Assembly (NCBI RefSeq): GCF_000002875.2
Contig: NC_009417.2
Span: 973,929 to 1,037,928 of the forward strand
Length of the DNA stretch: 64,000 bases
Reading direction: 5' to 3'
Origin: Leishmania infantum JPCM5
Taxonomy: Eukaryota; Euglenozoa; Kinetoplastea; Trypanosomatida; Trypanosomatidae
The notes beneath the pieces are model-generated. The model was not told where the DNA came from. It worked only from the letters and a program-made list of their open reading frames with translations, and made no database searches. The position numbers and the translations under genes were made by a program. Below are positions 61,230 through 64,000 of the stretch, piece after piece (the first letter of the stretch is position 1; each line of letters starts with the position of its first letter).

Positions 61230-61800
61230 GTGGTGGGGTGACACCCCTCTCTGTGCGTGGTATCCAGTGGCTAGTAACCCCCCGCCACACTCGAGGGAGA
61301 ATGCCAAGCAGCACTCCTTCCTCTATCCTCCATCCCTGTCACGACCTGAAGTGGTTCTGGCCGTGACAGAATCAAGTGCCTGCAACGTGGCGAAGTCACA
61401 TCGATTCATTGTCACTGATAAGTCGACGGTAAGGGCCTGGGTGGCGCTGTGTTGGAGCGACCTGTGGCTGTGAACAAGTCTGCACCACACATACGTATGG
61501 GCAGAAAGTGACAGCGCGACTCGAGCTCATCACACCCGGGCCGCACGCCGCCTACAGAAGCGCGGACCGCCCGCGCCACCCCGAGGGGGGGGGTGCACCC
61601 GATGGTGACCGTCATGACGGGTGGGACTGTGGGTGACCTGCGAGGGGTTCGCGGGTGTGGGCAGAGTTTGAAGTAAAGCTCGTGCTTGGATGACGGAGGT
61701 GGCGCATTTGCCGTAGGGCACGTCTCTAAGGCTGCTTCGCGCCACGCGTATGGTGCCTCTGTGACAGGCCTGGGGCCGGGTGCCGAGTCGTCGTTGAGTT
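61230..61800 (+). mobile_element. Decayed SIDER2-like retroposon, copy C
   Basis: Collinear with copy B in the same orientation but much diverged. Matching blocks include GGTGACACCCCTC with TGCGTGGTATC near 61237-61264, TGGCGCTGTGTTGGAGCGACC at 61442-61462 without long gaps, GCCACCCCGAGGGGG near 61573, and GCGCATTTGCCGTAG near 61701. The end (GCTTCGCGCCACGCG, GGTGCCTCTGTG) matches copy A beyond the truncated end of copy B. Confidence 0.6.
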
Positions 61801-61944
61801 CAAGCACTGTTGCGGAGAATCGACAAGTTTACGAAGAAACAGCGAAAACGTTTTTCTTGTTTCTGTTACTTTTCTACGTTACAAAAGAAAATATGTTTTT
61901 TTTTTTTCCGACGCTTCTCATGTGTTCCTTCCCCTTCTTCACCG

Positions 61945-62063
61945 TGTCTCTCTGTCTGCGTGTCCGTCTCTCTCTCTCTCGCTGTGTTTGTGTGTGTGAG
62001 GGAGGGGAGAGAGAAAGAGAGAGGGAGACGCACACAGACACACACGCACACACACAGAGAGAC
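61945..62063. repeat. Compound CT/GT/GA/CA microsatellite with hairpin symmetry
   Basis: Successive CT, GT, GA and CA runs. The left half (CT and GT) is roughly the reverse complement of the right half (GA and CA), so one strand could fold on itself. Confidence 0.7.
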
Positions 62064-63574
62064 GGTTTGCCCACTACAGGTTCCCTCATATGCTCTTTTT
62101 GCTTTTCGCTGATGGTTTTATTTTTCCTTTTCCTTGATCGGTCGACTCGCACACGGGCTACGTGACGGGTTTGCCGTATGTCTTTTCCTCTGTCTGTGTC
62201 TCTGCCCGTCGCCCTCTCTCGTCAAGCCTCGCACGACCAAACACATCAGCGCCGATCTACTTATCTGCTCGCTTCTGTAACGCTGCCTTTGTGCAGTACT
62301 TTGGACGGGAAAAGCGTTCACCTCTTATTCGCTGTTGAGCTTCCCCCCTCTTCCCGTCCCTGTCCCCGTCCTAAGCCGTATCCCTCTCTCTGGTGGGCAA
62401 GGGGAACGTCCTTACACCTGACGTCGTCGCTTGCTCCGCTTTCTTTGATCGCCGCTCCCTATGGTTTGCTGCGGTGACGCGTTTGAGTTCGACGCTGACT
62501 TTGCGGATGGTTGTCGCAGGACTTGTCGAGGGATGCTTGGAGAGGGTGCGTGCGCGTGTGTGTGTCGGTGGGAGGAGAAAGGGGAGAGGAGGGAGTGGGG
62601 GGAGAACAATGAGAGGGCAATAGAGAAAATGGAACGAAGAGCCGGCGTGTGCGTCGAAGTCCCTGCACGCACGTGCGCGTGCGCACGAGTTCCACTTGTA
62701 ATCCTGCGTAATGCAAGACGACGAATCACAAAAGAAGCCCAGTGGAGAGAGTGAGAAGGGCGAGGTTCACAAGGGCAGTCTACACAGAGGCTGCAATTTG
62801 TCAAGCGAACAGCGATGCACATCGGAGTGTTGGTTCCTGCTTCCCGGCACACGCGCGTTGAGGAGCGCAGAGCGAGCACGCACCTGCTTTGTGCTTGGCA
62901 ATAAGTACCAGAATTTTTTATGGTGCGACCTGGGTGGTGGTGGTGGTGGTGTACACATCAAGGGTGTGCGGCACAATGCGTCAAGACGCAAAACAACGCT
63001 TGACTGTGTCTTCACCCCCCCCCCCCGCCGCCACTGCCGTGTCCTCTCTCTATAGCAGCTTCACTGGGCAGATAAATGGGCGAGCCGCCGCGAAACACAG
63101 CATGATGTGTTCTCTTGCCGGCTCATGCTTGGACGCGCCACTGTACGACCGCACACTCATGACCCCTCCTCTCAATCACTGTTGCATCTTTGCTGCGGTG
63201 CACCTCCCACGCAGCGCAGCGTTTTTCACATGCCTCGTGATGCTCCCCTTTTTGCGTTCCCCTTTTGGCGAGGCCAGCCTGCTCGATAACATGTTCCGCC
63301 TCCCTTCGCTTCCCTCTACCTTCTCTGGCAAGGCACCCCACCGTCTACCATTTCCCCACGTGTCGTTGTCGTCGCAGTCGACACGGCACCTTTTTGTTTG
63401 GTTTCGCTTTTGCCCTACCTGAGAAATGGGCACATGCGCGTGCATCCTCGCCCTCCCGGCCCTCTCGGTGTCTCGGGCTTGTTCGTGTACGTCGACGCAT
63501 AGGCGCTTCTACTCTGCACGCTCTCCAGCACCGTACTTTTTCCCGATTTCTACGTCTGGCGAGACGGCGAAAAC

Positions 63575-63999
63575 ATGTCTGAGGCGCACAGTGAGCTAGA
63601 GAAGCGGCTTGAATAGCACTAGCGCCACCACTACGTGGTGCACGTAGCGTTGTGGGACACGCACAGCATGAACCCATCGAAAGGGTAGCAGGCCCACGGC
63701 GAAGAGACGGGTCTGCTCACATGACACAAGCACGAGCTGCAGACAAACGTCTGCATCGGGAAACTGCCGGCGGCCGTCGCGTCGGATGCGGACAAACTAA
63801 GGGACATTGCCCAGGAGAACGTTTGCGGGATGCTACGGCGCCCACCAGTCCGAGCCAGCACTGCCGGTTGTGTTTGTGGCCCGCAAGGCCAAGCACACGA
63901 CGGAGGAGAAGGCCTAATGGACAAGTGCACACACACAGAACAACTTTGCGCTCCATGAGCCGGGCCTGAATCAGTGCTTCAAGGGTGCGCGTGAGGAGG
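63575..63999 (+). pseudogene. Possible decayed coding sequence at the window edge
   Basis: From an ATG at 63575 the frame has stops at codons 14 and 16 and further stops at about 63686 and 63722. Between and after them it reads like coding sequence: YVVHVALWDTHSMNPSKG, then HELQTNVCIGKLPAAVASDA and DKLRDIAQENVCGML. After about 63835 the coding-like signal moves to another frame (EPALPVVFVARKAKHTTEEKA, then a stop, then NFALHEPGLNQCFKGARE). Stops plus a frame change suggest a pseudogene that may continue past the window. No family is recognised. Confidence 0.25.
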
Positions 64000-64000
64000 C

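Larger units (their letters stand above)
60637..63574. other. Long region without an intact gene
   Basis: Contains the decayed retroposon C (61230-61800), a compound microsatellite (61945-62063), C13 at about 63012 and strong C/T tracts (62330-62380, 63220-63420). No credible gene on either strand. Confidence 0.55.

Noticed and set aside
1..64000. CRISPR arrays, bacterial operons, promoters or Shine-Dalgarno sites
   Set aside because: The organism is a trypanosomatid; no regularly spaced repeats were seen and AG-rich stretches before ATGs are splice-site related.

Overview
The window looks like a single stretch of a Leishmania nuclear chromosome. Every gene that can be supported lies on the + strand. 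The genes are intron-less and GC-rich at third codon positions. They are separated by 0.7 to 3 kb of T/C-rich, microsatellite-rich DNA. Most start codons sit just downstream of a polypyrimidine tract followed by AG, which is the arrangement expected for spliced-leader trans-splicing of a polycistronic transcript. Products such as radial spoke RSP9, an M32 carboxypeptidase and SIDER2-like retroposons agree with this. From memory, TRAP1, the M32 carboxypeptidase and this isocitrate dehydrogenase map to chromosome 33 in L. major. That placement is recalled, not tested. No strand-switch region, tRNA, rRNA or snoRNA was recognised.

Layout. 1-2188: 3' part of mitochondrial HSP90 (TRAP1). 3.6-5.3 kb: circularly permuted nucleolar GTPase (GNL3/NUG1-like). 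6.5-8.8 kb: diphthamide protein DPH2. 9.8-12.0 kb: protein with two MYND zinc fingers. 13.2-15.1 kb: HAD phosphatase-like protein with a very large cap. 16.4-17.9 kb: coiled-coil protein with a repeated C-terminal motif. 19.6-24.5 kb: 1641-residue Gln-rich and RGG-rich protein. 25.2-28.3 kb: conserved-looking protein of unknown function. 30.6-31.8 kb: multi-pass membrane protein. 34.3-36.0 kb: helical protein of unknown function. 36.8-38.9 kb: RAD51C-like recombinase paralogue. 41.3-42.2 kb: RSP9. 43.3-45.5 kb: probable mitochondrial protein of unknown function. 47.1-48.8 kb: UDP-N-acetylglucosamine pyrophosphorylase. 51.1-55.0 kb: RRP12-like rRNA-processing protein. 56.2-57.7 kb: M32 metallocarboxypeptidase. 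59.4-60.6 kb: bacterial-type isocitrate dehydrogenase. 61-64 kb: no intact gene, only retroposon remains and a decayed reading frame.

The genes do not form a pathway. As usual in kinetoplastids they share a transcription unit rather than a function. Ribosome biogenesis and translation are nevertheless represented three times (GNL3/NUG1-like, RRP12-like, DPH2).

Most noteworthy: (1) the isocitrate dehydrogenase is of the bacterial type, but three of its coenzyme-site residues match the changes known to switch the E. coli enzyme from NADP to NAD; (2) a near-identical pair of SIDER2-like elements lies in inverted orientation around about 18 kb holding five genes, with a third, decayed copy beyond the IDH gene; (3) the HAD protein carries a cap insertion of more than 400 residues; (4) a GC-rich zone at 49.2-50.2 kb may be the relic of a larger retroposon.
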